Shown here: piece after piece, positions 8,306-16,780 of the stretch
How positions within the stretch are numbered: position 1 is the first letter of the stretch
Layout of the letters: each line of letters opens with the position of its first letter
Source: an uncultured Prevotellaceae bacterium
GTDB lineage: Bacteria; Bacteroidota; Bacteroidia; Bacteroidales; Muribaculaceae
DNA length: 64,000 nucleotides
Assembly: GCA_900318535.1 (NCBI GenBank)
Contig: ONKU01000013.1
Coordinates: 1 to 64,000, forward strand
Direction: 5' to 3'
The notes under the pieces: generated by a model
What the model saw: only the letters and a program-made list of their open reading frames with translations
Databases searched by the model: none
Told to the model about the DNA's origin: nothing
Translations under genes and position numbers: made by a program

Positions 8306-8860
8306 TTACTTCAGAGCGAAGGCTACACCGCCAATGCCCACCAGCTCCTGATAGGCGAGCACACCAGGCTGCGACAGCTCTACACGGGTGTAGCTGCCAT
8401 CACGGGTGATGACATCAACGTGGGTGTCGTCAACAAAGGTGAAGAGCTTCACTTCCTGACCGTTGTTCTCGAGTGACCAGGAGTTGTCCTCGGCGTTGAA
8501 GTTGAAGCGGGTTACCTGCTTGGTAGTCATGTTGGTGATGGTATAACCACCCTCGTTGCGGGCCACCAGATACTTGGCATCCTTGCCGTCAACGACCTTG
8601 ACCTCGGATGCGAGGGCAGGATTCTCGCCTGACCAGAACTCAATCGAGTTCAGGATGAACAGGTCGGCAACAAAGCACAACTCATAAACGGGCAATACCC
8701 ACATGGCCACAAAGACGATTTCGTTCACAAACTTGTCGCCTACATGATCGTTCCAGTTCTTTACCTTGTTGAACAGGGCAAAGCTGCCGATACATGACTG
8801 CATCATCATGGATGCTGAGAGAGCCACTACAGTGGCCAGAATCAAATGTTTCTTTCTCAT
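8306..8860 (-). CDS. DUF3332 family lipoprotein
   Basis: 184 residues from the preferred start (MRKKHLILATVV); an ATG four codons upstream is possible. The signal sequence ends at a lipobox-like SMMMQSC with Cys23, so it is probably a lipoprotein. SCIGSFALFNKV and WNDHVGDKFVNEIVF, followed by a hydrophobic pair of segments, match DUF3332, whose function is unknown. It lies 26 bases after mltF on the same strand and is probably the last gene of a cdsA-mltF-DUF3332 operon. Confidence 0.8.
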   Translation of the reverse strand: MRKKHLILATVVALSASMMMQSCIGSFALFNKVKNWNDHVGDKFVNEIVFVAMWVLPVYELCFVADLFILNSIEFWSGENPALASEVKVVDGKDAKYLVARNEGGYTITNMTTKQVTRFNFNAEDNSWSLENNGQEVKLFTFVDDTHVDVITRDGSYTRVELSQPGVLAYQELVGIGGVAFALK

Positions 8861-8886
8861 AATGATTGACATGTTGATTGGTTACG

Positions 8887-10272
8887 TTATTTCTTATAAT
8901 TCTTTTTGTAGTTCTCGTAGCAATTAAGCACCTTAACGACATAGTCCACGGGCTCAGTGCCGCGACAATAACCGTTGGAGCACACCGAGTCGTTATAATA
9001 CTCCGGATCCATCTTCCACAACATCGCCTGCTCGACATTCTCGCTCCACACGCGCGGATCGAGCTCATATTTGCGGGCAAGGGCGATAGCGTCGGTCACA
9101 TGGCCAGAACCGGCATTGTAAGCGGCCAAGACAAACTTGATGCGGTCGTCGGGGCCGGTGCGGCTGCGCATGATGCCGTCAAGCTCCTTGAGAATCTTGG
9201 ATGCCACGCGGATGCTCACCTCAGGGTTGCTCAAGTCATTCTCATCCACGCCAAAGAGCCGTGCCGTCTTGGGCATCACCTGCATGATGCCGCGGGCACC
9301 CATCCATGAAGTGGCATTGGGGTCGAAGCCCGATTCCGAGAAGGCTATCGCCGCCAACAGGCGCCAATCCCATCCCAGTTCCTGGGCATACTGCTTGAAC
9401 ACATTGTCATAGGGCGAAATGCCGCCTGGAGGCGTCACGGCCAGCGTATCGACCTTGATCGAGTCGGGTTTGGGGCCACGGTTCATCTCAAAATAGTGCT
9501 TGAGAGCCTGCTTGGAATACTCCTGCGCATTGCTGCTAGCCGCCCACTCGTTGATGCTGTCGGCCAACCACTGGTTGCGCCTGGCGACGGCCCACGACGA
9601 GCGTTGTTCAAAGCCTACACGCAACTGGATGTTGATGCTGTCATAGTAGGTGAGATTCATCTGGGCGATATCGCTGTCCACGATGGTAAACGAGATATCA
9701 CGCTTAGAAACCTGCTGGATGAGTTCGGTGGGCAAGGCCGCTTCGCCCTCCACCGTGTGGATGTCAATACCGCCACCCACCTCGTTGTCCAGGTTGCGCA
9801 GGCGGGACTCATATTTGGAGCCTTTTTCCACATACACGTCGCGCCCGATGAGTTCCGTCACATCATGTATCAGCCCTGCGCCGCTGTGCTGCACGAGCAC
9901 CTGATAGGTCTCGTTGACGGCACCGCAGTGCAACACGCGCGACTTATACTCGGCCGTGACGGGAATTTCGCAGGCCAGCACATCCACCGTGCGTTTGTCA
10001 AGCATTTTGAGCAGGTCTTTCATGCTGCGGGCGACCTTGAATCGCAAGGCTATGCCACGCGAGCGCGCAAAGTCACAGATGCGGTCATAGTCATATCCCA
10101 TGGTGTCGCCCTTAAGGATGAAAAATCCCGTCGGGCTGTAGAGGGTGCCCACATTGAGCGTGTCGGGCAAGCGGTGCTGCGGTGCCGGCTGGTTTTTCTT
10201 GCCGCCACACGACATCACGATCGACAGCAGCAATGCCAAAAACAATGAGGGCAGGAGACCACGCATAATCAC
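8887..10272 (-). CDS. mltF: Membrane-bound lytic transglycosylase F
   Basis: Cleaves peptidoglycan glycan strands, forming 1,6-anhydromuramic ends, on the periplasmic side of the outer membrane. The 461-residue protein has a lipobox (VMSCGG, Cys22), then a solute-binding-type (SBP_bac_3) regulatory domain at about 35-265, then a lysozyme-like SLT domain with catalytic Glu in AFSESGFDP and the family segments GARGIMQVMPKTA and FVLAAYNAGSGHV. This order is diagnostic of MltF. Its start overlaps the cdsA stop by four bases (ATGA), so the two are translationally coupled. Confidence 0.93.
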   Translation of the reverse strand: MIMRGLLPSLFLALLLSIVMSCGGKKNQPAPQHRLPDTLNVGTLYSPTGFFILKGDTMGYDYDRICDFARSRGIALRFKVARSMKDLLKMLDKRTVDVLACEIPVTAEYKSRVLHCGAVNETYQVLVQHSGAGLIHDVTELIGRDVYVEKGSKYESRLRNLDNEVGGGIDIHTVEGEAALPTELIQQVSKRDISFTIVDSDIAQMNLTYYDSINIQLRVGFEQRSSWAVARRNQWLADSINEWAASSNAQEYSKQALKHYFEMNRGPKPDSIKVDTLAVTPPGGISPYDNVFKQYAQELGWDWRLLAAIAFSESGFDPNATSWMGARGIMQVMPKTARLFGVDENDLSNPEVSIRVASKILKELDGIMRSRTGPDDRIKFVLAAYNAGSGHVTDAIALARKYELDPRVWSENVEQAMLWKMDPEYYNDSVCSNGYCRGTEPVDYVVKVLNCYENYKKNYKK

Positions 10273-11117
10273 AGGTAGTTGGGAACAACGAGCAGGAGAT
10301 AGATAAACACCGCAGGCGCCACAAGCAAGAGGCTGTCGATGCGGTCCAGGATGCCGCCATGCCCCGGCAGCAGGTTGCCCGAGTCCTTGACGCCCACCGT
10401 GCGCTTAATGAGCGATTCCACGAGGTCGCCAAAAGTGGCGAACACAGCAACCACCACGCTCATACCAACCCAAACCGTCAGGTCAGGTACCTGGAAGAAC
10501 TCGTTGAACCAGTGGTGGGTTGCATAGGCCCCAGCAACACAAAACGCCACACCACCGATGACGCCTTCCCACGATTTTTTAGGGGAAATGCGCTCGAACA
10601 GGCGGTGACGGCCCAGCAGCATGCCCACACAATAGGCACCCGTGTCGTAGAGCCAGATGAAGATGAACATGCCCAGCAGCAAGCGGGGGGCAGTGATGCT
10701 CATGATGCCGTTGAGCATCGCTATGGGCAGCGCCACATAGCCCAACGAGAAGAATGAGCGTTCAAGACTGTGGACCGCATTCTGGCGCGGGCGGTAGAGC
10801 TGCACGATGGTGCGCAATAACAGATAGGCAGCGATGGGCAGCAGCCACAAGGAACGCGACTGCATCGTCGTGCTCTCATAATGCAGGTAGAGGGCCACAA
10901 ACACCCCGATGCCACCCAGCATGTCGATGATATTGACCAGCCACGACTGCGTGGCGTCGTCCTTGGCCATGGAAATCATCTCACCGATGCCCAGCACAAT
11001 CAGCAACGGGAACACCAGCAGGTACATGACCGGCGAGTTGTCGAGCAGCAGGATTGCCGCCACAATCAATGCGATATAGATGACGCCCGAGAGGACGCGT
11101 TTAATCAAGTTCACCAT
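10269..11117 (-). CDS. cdsA: Phosphatidate cytidylyltransferase
   Basis: Makes CDP-diacylglycerol from phosphatidate and CTP in the inner membrane, the branch point of phospholipid synthesis. 282 residues with about eight hydrophobic segments and the CDS signature near the C-terminus: KRTVGVKDSGNLLPGHGG followed by ILDRIDSLL. The segment SPKKSWEGVIGG is also typical. It has its own -7 box and leads an operon with mltF and the DUF3332 gene. In many Bacteroidetes rsfS and ftsH precede cdsA; here they do not. Confidence 0.96.
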   Translation of the reverse strand: MVNLIKRVLSGVIYIALIVAAILLLDNSPVMYLLVFPLLIVLGIGEMISMAKDDATQSWLVNIIDMLGGIGVFVALYLHYESTTMQSRSLWLLPIAAYLLLRTIVQLYRPRQNAVHSLERSFFSLGYVALPIAMLNGIMSITAPRLLLGMFIFIWLYDTGAYCVGMLLGRHRLFERISPKKSWEGVIGGVAFCVAGAYATHHWFNEFFQVPDLTVWVGMSVVVAVFATFGDLVESLIKRTVGVKDSGNLLPGHGGILDRIDSLLLVAPAVFIYLLLVVPNYL

Positions 11118-11139
11118 AGCGTATTCGTCTTATTTGGTG

Positions 11140-11147
11140 CAAATGTA
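11140..11147 (-). promoter_or_regulatory. -7 box TACATTTG for cdsA operon
   Basis: On the minus strand TACATTTG lies 23 bases ahead of the cdsA ATG. Confidence 0.65.
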
Positions 11148-11201
11148 CAATTTTATCACGACATAAACAACATCCGTTCAGCCAAGAGTCTAAAAAAATG
11201 A

Positions 11202-11234
11202 AACCTTCCGTCACCATCATGGGCGAGGAAGGTT
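11202..11234 (-). terminator. Terminator after small ORF
   Basis: AACCTTCC and GGAAGGTT pair around a 17-base loop. On the minus strand the stem is followed by TTTCATTTTTTTAG. It lies just downstream of the 11270-11428 ORF, which supports that small ORF being transcribed as its own unit. Confidence 0.65.
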
Positions 11235-11269
11235 CCTTTTAACCTTGGGGAGAGGGCGATTATTCTGGT

Positions 11270-11428
11270 TTAATTCAAAATCATCGACTCTAATCCTCTC
11301 GGCAACTCGACGTTGTACTGATAAGCCCTTGCAAACTGCTTGAGGAACTCCACGGTTGCCTTTCTCGGGCCTTTAACTGATGTCATAACGTCTTTTTCTT
11401 GTTTCGTCGAAGTAGTCATTTTGTGCAT
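11270..11428 (-). CDS. Small hypothetical protein
   Basis: 52 residues from the ATG at 11428 (alternatives at 11473 and 11419). The core reads MTSVKGPRKATVEFLKQFARAYQ, a basic amphipathic helix region, followed by a short tail ending GLESMILN. There is no signal peptide or membrane segment. I recognise no named family, though short proteins with a 'KGPRKxTxxFLKQFAR' core seem to occur in other Bacteroidales. A dedicated terminator just downstream favours a real gene. Start and function are uncertain. Confidence 0.55.
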   Translation of the reverse strand: MHKMTTSTKQEKDVMTSVKGPRKATVEFLKQFARAYQYNVELPRGLESMILN

Positions 11429-11539
11429 AGGCAAACCTGTTTTAAAATTCTTACACTTTGATAACGCACACATGGCCCCTAATATTATATCGTTCTCGTA
11501 ATTTAATATTTTTTTTCATTTAGGTATCAGAAAAAGAAA

Positions 11540-11566
11540 GCCTGCGACTATTCACTAGCGGCAGGC
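11540..11566 (-). terminator. Terminator of uridine phosphorylase gene
   Basis: GCCTGC and GCAGGC pair around a 15-base loop; on the minus strand the stem is followed by TTTCTTTTTCTG. It lies 31 bases after the udp stop. Confidence 0.7.
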
Positions 11567-11596
11567 CCTCACATGAAACAAAAAATTCACTCTTCG

Positions 11597-12478
11597 TTAT
11601 TCCGTCAGTCGGTCAAGGACGGTGCGTACCAGGTCCTCGACTGCTGTCTTGTAGTTGGGATTGACATCGGTGGCGACACGATTGGCGATAATGGAGCAAA
11701 CGGTCATCGCACGGTGCCCCAGCATGAGTGCCATGCCCTGCAGGGCACTGCTCTCCATCTCATAGTTGGTGATGTGTCCGCCATTGTACTCAAATTTCTC
11801 AATGCGGCTGTTGAGCTCTGGCTCGGCCAGTTCCAGGCGCACGCGGCGTCCTTGCGGTCCGTAAAAGCCCACAGCGCTGATGGTGTAGCCGCGCACCATA
11901 TCGTCACGACCGATTTTCTCGACCAGCCACGGGTCAGCATCCACGACATAGGGCTTGGCGAGTAGCGGATTCCACTTCACAAATTCGCAGAATTTCTTCT
12001 CGAATTCCAGGTCAGCCACCTTGTTGCGGTCAGCATAATAGTTGATGACGCCATCAAAGCCGATGGCCTTGGATGCGATTACTGAAGTGCCTACGGGTAC
12101 ATAGGGCTGCAGACCGCCCGAGGTGCCAATGCGCACAATGTTGAGCGTGCGGTGCTCGGCACGAGGCGTGCGGGTCTCGAAATCGATGTTAGCCAAGCCG
12201 TCGAGCTCAGTCATCACGATGTCGATGTTATCGGGACCGATACCATGAGAAAGCGCCATGATGGGCTTGCCGTGATAGGTGCCACCAATAGCGTGGAACT
12301 CACGGCTGGATGTTTCCCAATCCCGTGTGTCAAAATAGGAGGCAATCATGGTCACACGGCCTGGGTCGCCACACACGATGATGTTGTCGGTCAACTGTTC
12401 GGGCTTCACATGGATGTGGAACGCTGAGCCATCATCATTGATGATGAATTCTGAGTCGGGGATTCTGTTAGTATTCAT
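11597..12478 (-). CDS. udp: Nucleoside phosphorylase, probable uridine phosphorylase
   Basis: Cytosolic enzyme of pyrimidine (or purine) nucleoside salvage, splitting nucleoside and phosphate into base and ribose 1-phosphate. 293 residues with the PNP/UDP fold: phosphate-binding VCGDPGRV near residue 36, HGIGPDNIDI, IGTSGGLQP, and the base/ribose-binding NYEMESSALQG. The EMES element and the uridine-phosphorylase-like FYGPQGRR insertion favour uridine as substrate, but substrate choice is inferred. It is a single-gene unit with its own -7 box and terminator. Confidence 0.85.
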   Translation of the reverse strand: MNTNRIPDSEFIINDDGSAFHIHVKPEQLTDNIIVCGDPGRVTMIASYFDTRDWETSSREFHAIGGTYHGKPIMALSHGIGPDNIDIVMTELDGLANIDFETRTPRAEHRTLNIVRIGTSGGLQPYVPVGTSVIASKAIGFDGVINYYADRNKVADLEFEKKFCEFVKWNPLLAKPYVVDADPWLVEKIGRDDMVRGYTISAVGFYGPQGRRVRLELAEPELNSRIEKFEYNGGHITNYEMESSALQGMALMLGHRAMTVCSIIANRVATDVNPNYKTAVEDLVRTVLDRLTE

Positions 12479-12524
12479 ATCGTTGTATTATTAGCGTTTC
12501 GGTTCTTAGTTGCGAATTAAATAG

Positions 12525-12532
12525 CAAAGGTA
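12525..12532 (-). promoter_or_regulatory. -7 box TACCTTTG for udp
   Basis: TACCTTTG on the minus strand, 47 bases ahead of the udp start. Confidence 0.6.
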
Positions 12533-12584
12533 CTAAGTTCTATTGAATTATCAAAATCCCCAGCCATAAAAAATAAAAATAAAA

Positions 12585-13706
12585 CTATGCTATCACATAG
12601 CGGCAACCTGGTAGGGTGGCTATTACATTTTTGCAGTCAAGTTCAACCAGGATGCTCATGAGTTTATAGACCGGAGCATGAAGAGCATCGGCAAGAGCGT
12701 TGAGATGGATTTCGCCGCGGTCGCGAATGACGTCAACCACAGCCTGCTCCTCCTTGGTCAGTTCCGGGAAGAGATCAAGCTGCTGGGGGACCAATCGGGC
12801 ACCCTCCCAGCGCATGGCCGCCATCAGGTCGTCGGCACCGGTAATGAGTGCTGCCTTGTTGGTGGCAATGAGCTTGTTGCAGCCAGCCGAGAACTCGTCG
12901 CCGCAGCGGCCGGGAACGGCCATCACGTCACGGTTATAGCTCATGGCCAGCGAAGCGGTGACAAGAGCACCGCCCGACCCCGCTGACTCGACAATCACCG
13001 TGCAGTCGCTCAAAGCTGCCACGATGCGGTTGCGAGCCAGGAAATTACTCTTCTGCACCTCGTCCTGAGTGGTATAGTCGGTCAGCAGCATGCCTCCATG
13101 CTTGGCAATGGCGATGGCGTCGTTGCGGTGCATGGCAGGATAGATATGGTTCAACCCTCGCGGCAACACGGCTACAGTCGCTACACCATGCTTGAGGGCA
13201 GCGCGATGGGCCGCAATGTCGATACCATAGGCCAAGCCGCTCACCACGGCCAGGTCGGGCAGGCGCTGGGCCAGTTCCCCGATGAGCGTTTCACAGAACC
13301 TGATGCCATATTGCGTGGCATGCCTGGTCCCCACGACGCTGATGACATGGGCACTCTCCAGATCACACTTGCCCAGCGTGTAAATCATCGCCGGAGCATC
13401 AGCGGCCTCGACAAGGCGATGCGGGTAATTCTCATCGGTAAAATAGGTGGCAGCAATGCCGTGTTCTCGCACAAAGGCCTCCTCTTTCACCGCACGTTGC
13501 AAGCGCTCCTGGCGGTACTTGTCGCTGTAGATCTTACTGCGACCACGCGTGAGGGCGCGCAGTTCTTTCTCACTCATCGTGAAAAACCGCTGCTCGTCGC
13601 CCACGACGTCCATCAGCTTGCGCGCCAGATCTACACCCATGCCCTGCAGGCTGGCAAAGGCAATGCGGTAGGTCAGTGGAGTATATGTTGCGTCATTGCC
13701 GGTCAT
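12585..13706 (-). CDS. dprA: DNA-processing protein DprA
   Basis: Loads RecA on incoming single-stranded DNA during transformation and recombination. 373 residues: an N-terminal HhH/SAM-like region (about 1-75), the Rossmann-like DprA core (VVGTRHATQYG, SGLAYGIDIAAHRAAL, LPRGLNHIYP, ARNRIVAALSDCTVIVES, VTASLAMSYNRDVMAVPG), and a C-terminal winged-helix region from about 305. Its start overlaps the stop of the upstream thioesterase gene by four bases, so the pair forms an operon. Confidence 0.95.
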   Translation of the reverse strand: MTGNDATYTPLTYRIAFASLQGMGVDLARKLMDVVGDEQRFFTMSEKELRALTRGRSKIYSDKYRQERLQRAVKEEAFVREHGIAATYFTDENYPHRLVEAADAPAMIYTLGKCDLESAHVISVVGTRHATQYGIRFCETLIGELAQRLPDLAVVSGLAYGIDIAAHRAALKHGVATVAVLPRGLNHIYPAMHRNDAIAIAKHGGMLLTDYTTQDEVQKSNFLARNRIVAALSDCTVIVESAGSGGALVTASLAMSYNRDVMAVPGRCGDEFSAGCNKLIATNKAALITGADDLMAAMRWEGARLVPQQLDLFPELTKEEQAVVDVIRDRGEIHLNALADALHAPVYKLMSILVELDCKNVIATLPGCRYVIA

Positions 13707-14122
13707 TGTTGCTCAAGGTATTTGGAAATCTGCGCGGCCAGGTCATCGCCACGGTTGATGCGTCCATCCTTTTCCATGCACACGATGGTGACCACGGCAC
13801 TCACGACCGCCGCTCCGTCCCCTTTCCTGAAAATGTCCTGGTAGAAAATGAAGCGCGGTCCCTTGCGTTCTATCCACAGCCGGCTCAGCATCACGTCGCC
13901 GCTGCGCAATGGCGTGTGGTAATCGATTTCCATGCGCCGCACCACGGGAATCAGCCCCTCACGGGTCAAACTGCCGAAGGGGATGCCCTCCTGCTTGACA
14001 AAGGCATGACGCGTGTGCTCGAGATAGTGCAGATAGATGGCGTTGTTGACGATGCCCTCGCTGTCGAGTTCATAGTCCCGCACAGCGATCTCCAGCGCGA
14101 AGATGTATTTGTCCTGTATCAT
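13703..14122 (-). CDS. Acyl-CoA thioesterase, YbgC/4HBT family
   Basis: 139-residue hot-dog-fold thioesterase. The N-terminal segment VRDYELDSEGIVNNAIYLHYLEH matches the 4-hydroxybenzoyl-CoA thioesterase active-site region, with Asp replaced in part by the DSEGIVNN form common in Bacteroidetes. No signal peptide is seen; the probable substrates are short or aromatic acyl-CoAs or acyl-ACP. It is the first gene of a two-gene unit with dprA (ATGA overlap) and has a -7 box close to its start. Confidence 0.85.
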   Translation of the reverse strand: MIQDKYIFALEIAVRDYELDSEGIVNNAIYLHYLEHTRHAFVKQEGIPFGSLTREGLIPVVRRMEIDYHTPLRSGDVMLSRLWIERKGPRFIFYQDIFRKGDGAAVVSAVVTIVCMEKDGRINRGDDLAAQISKYLEQQ

Positions 14123-14129
14123 TGTGTCG

Positions 14130-14137
14130 CAAAGATA
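14130..14137 (-). promoter_or_regulatory. -7 box TATCTTTG for thioesterase-dprA
   Basis: TATCTTTG on the minus strand only 8 bases ahead of the ATG, so the transcript would be nearly leaderless. Confidence 0.65.
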
Positions 14138-14317
14138 GCTAAAAAAGAAGTTACACCTGAGGGTAAATCACATTTTTTTGCCATAGCGACAACTAGCTGG
14201 GCACAATTGTGCCGGCGGCGCAGTATGGGTCGAAGACCCAATCGACCTTTTCAAGGTCACATCCGCATCCGCAAATTATCATAAAAAACAAGTTTTTTCC
14301 ATCCCGGGCAAAATGAA

Positions 14318-14356
14318 GCCTGCCCGCGGGCTGATCATCTCAGCGGGCGGGCAGGC
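14318..14356 (-). terminator. Terminator of rpmB-rpmG-DUF4295
   Basis: GCCTGCCCGC and GCGGGCAGGC form a 10-bp GC stem enclosing a further partial stem (GGGCTGA/TCAG). On the minus strand it is followed by TTCATTTTG. It lies 24 bases after the DUF4295 stop. Confidence 0.7.
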
Positions 14357-14379
14357 AGATATTGTTGAACGGCCTCAAA

Positions 14380-14529
14380 TTACTTCAGCCAGTCCTGTAC
14401 CTTGTCGTTGGGGACCATGCGCTCCTCAAACACGTAAGCGCCAGTCTTCTCGGAGCGGACCATCTTGATCACCTTGCTCCATGAGCGTCCTTCACCAGTC
14501 TGAAGGGTTGCAACTACTTTCTTTGCCAT
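14380..14529 (-). CDS. DUF4295 small protein
   Basis: 49 residues, MAKKVVATLQTGEGRSW ... ending in NDKVQDWLK. Length, basic N-terminus, aromatic core (AYVFEERMVP) and position right after rpmB and rpmG match DUF4295, a family found in Bacteroidetes next to these ribosomal genes. A ribosome-associated role is inferred from this fixed context and not shown. It begins 30 bases after the rpmG stop. In many relatives ftsY follows; here a terminator comes instead. Confidence 0.9.
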   Translation of the reverse strand: MAKKVVATLQTGEGRSWSKVIKMVRSEKTGAYVFEERMVPNDKVQDWLK

Positions 14530-14559
14530 ACTGTTATATAGTCGTTTAAAGGGTTGTTA

Positions 14560-14748
14560 TTACTTGATCTCCTTGTGAACGGTCATGCGTTTCAGATAGG
14601 GGTTGTATTTCTTGAGCTCCAAACGCTCGGTGGTGTTCTTGCGGTTCTTGGTCGTAATGTAACGGCTGATGCCGGGAACGCCAGTACCCTTCTGCTCGGT
14701 GCACTCCAGAATGACCTGTACGCGGTCGCCTTTTGCTTTCTTTGCCAT
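14560..14748 (-). CDS. rpmG: 50S ribosomal protein L33
   Basis: 62 residues, basic, with the L33 core: [47 protein letters not shown]. The zinc-binding CxxC pairs of the C+ form are missing (a single Cys remains), so this is the zinc-free type. It lies 18 bases after rpmB in the same operon. Confidence 0.97.
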   Translation of the reverse strand: MAKKAKGDRVQVILECTEQKGTGVPGISRYITTKNRKNTTERLELKKYNPYLKRMTVHKEIK

Positions 14749-14766
14749 AATACAGTTGCTCCTTTC

Positions 14767-15024
14767 TTACTTGTTGATAACTTGGATTTCAGTGAGGTGG
14801 CCTTCCTCGGCAGCCTTCTTCAGGGCAGCGTCGAGACCCATCTTGTTAATGTTGCGCAAGCCCGAGGCCGACACGGTCAGGCGAATCCACTGTCCCTGCT
14901 CGGGCCAGAAGAACTTGCGGTTGAAGACGTTAACGTTGAATTTGCGTTTCGTCCTGCGCTTGGAGTGCGACACGTTGTTGCCCGTGATCGCCTTCTTTCC
15001 GGTGATTTGACAAACTTTAGACAT
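14767..15024 (-). CDS. rpmB: 50S ribosomal protein L28
   Basis: 85 residues from the ATG at 15024, which begins [11 protein letters not shown]; a longer in-frame start at 15147 would add 41 residues of non-ribosomal character and is rejected. The motifs [19 protein letters not shown] and [16 protein letters not shown] are diagnostic of L28. It leads the rpmB-rpmG-DUF4295 operon behind a leader of about 345 nt. Confidence 0.97.
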   Translation of the reverse strand: MSKVCQITGKKAITGNNVSHSKRRTKRKFNVNVFNRKFFWPEQGQWIRLTVSASGLRNINKMGLDAALKKAAEEGHLTEIQVINK

Positions 15025-15369
15025 AGTTTCTCTTTTTTGTTTAGTTATTGTTCTTGTTTTACATTCTCTCGTTGTCGACTCGCGCGCTACATGCCTGCCT
15101 GTACACAGAAAAACACAGGCGCAGCACAATAAACCGGGTGTGGACATCCAATCGTGGAGAGGGCGCTCTATCCCACCGGTGTGAGAAGCCCACCGGCATC
15201 CAGGGATCGAACAACAATCGGGTGTCTCGCTCGTTTAATATCGTCCTACGCTTGACTGCCAGGCACTTAGCATCATAGCCTTGACATCGAAGTTTCAACG
15301 ATCAAGTGTCACACTCTTGACTTGACTAACGCATGAGCATCAACGCCAGCAAGACATGTGCCGCGAAAT
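15025..15369 (-). promoter_or_regulatory. Long 5' leader of rpmB operon
   Basis: If transcription starts about 7 bases after the -7 box at 15376-15383, the rpmB mRNA has a leader of about 345 nt, unusually long here. It is GC-rich and can form hairpins, for example CCGGTG (15176-15181) with CACCGG (15191-15196), and GCCTGT (15097-15102) with ACAGGC (15115-15120). One minus-strand frame is open for 79 codons (15298 to 15059), but its composition is not protein-like. It could be a ribosomal-protein autoregulatory leader or a separate RNA; I recognise no known class. Confidence 0.4.
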
Positions 15370-15375
15370 CGGCTG

Positions 15376-15383
15376 CAAAGATA
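15376..15383 (-). promoter_or_regulatory. -7 box TATCTTTG for rpmB leader
   Basis: TATCTTTG on the minus strand, the only TAnnTTTG match in the 500 bases ahead of rpmB that faces it. Confidence 0.6.
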
Positions 15384-15467
15384 GATACATTTTTTGAACT
15401 ACACAACACATTTCCAACACTTTTCTTCATTTTTTTGTCATGGCGCCATCGATTCAATGAAGAAAAA

Positions 15468-15497
15468 GGGTGCGGTTTCCCGATGGCAACCGCACCC
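15468..15497 (-). terminator. Terminator of dockerin protein gene
   Basis: GGGTGCGGTT and AACCGCACCC form a perfect 10-bp stem with a 10-base loop; on the minus strand TTTTTCTTC follows. It lies 35 bases after the stop of the gene at 15532. Confidence 0.88.
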
Positions 15498-15531
15498 CTA
15501 TCAGTTGAAACGCTACCGTTCAAGAAGGCCT

Positions 15532-16443
15532 CTACTGGCAATTGATGATACGGTCAATCATGAAGGTGACGTCGGCAATCGATACCATGCCGTCAGCATT
15601 CATGTCGGACGCGTTAGGCATATCGTCATCCCCCAGCAGCAGGTCAATCAGCGACGTCACGTCAGCGATGCACGGATTAGCCCGTCCCTCAAGCGTGATG
15701 ACAATTGTGCTGCTTCCCGGGCAACTGCAGGTGAGTGTCGCCTGATGAGGGCCTTCGTTGGTGGGATGATAGACAATCTTCACCGAGCTGGTCTTGACAA
15801 TGTCGCTCGCCTTGACAACGTAATAACTGAAACAGCCGTCACCGCTAAGTTCAAAACTATAGTTCGAGAGTCCGTCAAGGTCGGGGACCTTTCCAAATGT
15901 CGTGGATTGGCCAGGAGTTCTCACCACAGGGGTATTGGGGTCGTGCGGAACCTCAGCATCGGCCCAACGCAGCACCTCGGTACTGGTTGTCATCTGGCCT
16001 ACAGTGGCAAAGAGTGACAGTGTCGTCGAGTGGGTGACCGTGGCATTGACGTCGTTGACGTGAGCGGTCATGGGAATGACCACATCGTCAGCAGCACCGC
16101 TGGCAAGGACAAGGTCGGCATCGCACGTGCCGTAAAAGACAGGCACCATTTTCACCGTCACCCTTACGCCAGCAGCAGCCTCCTGTGGTGTAATGGATGC
16201 AGGTGTCACATGGTATTGGAAGGCATGATTGCCTCCGTCAACGGTCAGCATCACGTCATCGCTGAGGTTTGCACCAGTTACCGTAAAGCTTGAGGTCCTG
16301 GGATAGCCCAACGACAGCTCGCCGAAGTCCAACACGTCAGCATTCACCGTAATCACGGGAGTGGCCTCTTGGCCAACTGCAGCCGACCACGATTGAAGGG
16401 CCGTGAACAGCAGTACCGTCATAAATAGTGTAATCTTCTTCAT
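15532..16443 (-). CDS. Secreted dockerin-like protein
   Basis: 303 residues. A signal peptide (MKKITLFMTVLLFTALQSWSAA) is followed by beta-rich Ig-like domains with the ASPM/MSP-like phrase LDFGELSLGYPRTSSFTVTG. The last 60 residues carry two EF-hand-like dockerin repeats: a degenerate ANPCIADVTSLIDLLLG and a good DMNADGMVSIADVTFMIDRIINC. Dockerins bind cohesins in clostridial cellulosomes; in Bacteroidales such tails are common with no known cohesin partner. Function is unknown. It has its own promoter and terminator. Confidence 0.85.
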   Translation of the reverse strand: MKKITLFMTVLLFTALQSWSAAVGQEATPVITVNADVLDFGELSLGYPRTSSFTVTGANLSDDVMLTVDGGNHAFQYHVTPASITPQEAAAGVRVTVKMVPVFYGTCDADLVLASGAADDVVIPMTAHVNDVNATVTHSTTLSLFATVGQMTTSTEVLRWADAEVPHDPNTPVVRTPGQSTTFGKVPDLDGLSNYSFELSGDGCFSYYVVKASDIVKTSSVKIVYHPTNEGPHQATLTCSCPGSSTIVITLEGRANPCIADVTSLIDLLLGDDDMPNASDMNADGMVSIADVTFMIDRIINCQ

Positions 16444-16513
16444 ATTCTTGTTTGGTTTATTCCCATGTCAGGGCCCAGCCCCTGGTGGAATCACATTACA
16501 TTATATTATGTTG

Positions 16514-16521
16514 CAAATGTA
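16514..16521 (-). promoter_or_regulatory. -7 box TACATTTG for dockerin gene
   Basis: TACATTTG on the minus strand, 70 bases ahead of the start at 16443. Confidence 0.55.
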
Positions 16522-16766
16522 CTCAAAATCCAACATCATCCAACACTTTTAGGCCTACTTTGTGGCCCATCCGCTATTTTTCCCAAAAAGCACTACCTGA
16601 TTCTGATACTGCTGAGGCCTCAATCTTATCCTGATGCACCATTGGTTTTTAGCCCCTATCACGGTTTTCAATCATGGCTAGAGTCAATGTCGGGCTATTT
16701 ACATAATGAAAATAATTTTTTTTTGAAAATTTCCGCATTTTGTTTTGTAAATTCAAAAAATGTGTT

Positions 16767-16774
16767 TACCTTTG
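16767..16774 (+). promoter_or_regulatory. -7 box TACCTTTG for small transcript
   Basis: TACCTTTG on the plus strand, preceded by very AT-rich sequence. No annotated gene follows on this strand; the only downstream plus-strand structure is the terminator at 16882. Confidence 0.5.
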
Positions 16775-16780
16775 TGCACT

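Noticed and set aside
15061-15300. tRNA genes in the rpmB leader
   Set aside because: Fragments look like a D-arm (GGGATAGAGCG) and a T-loop (GTTCGATCC) on the minus strand, but they are in the wrong order and no acceptor or anticodon stems could be formed.
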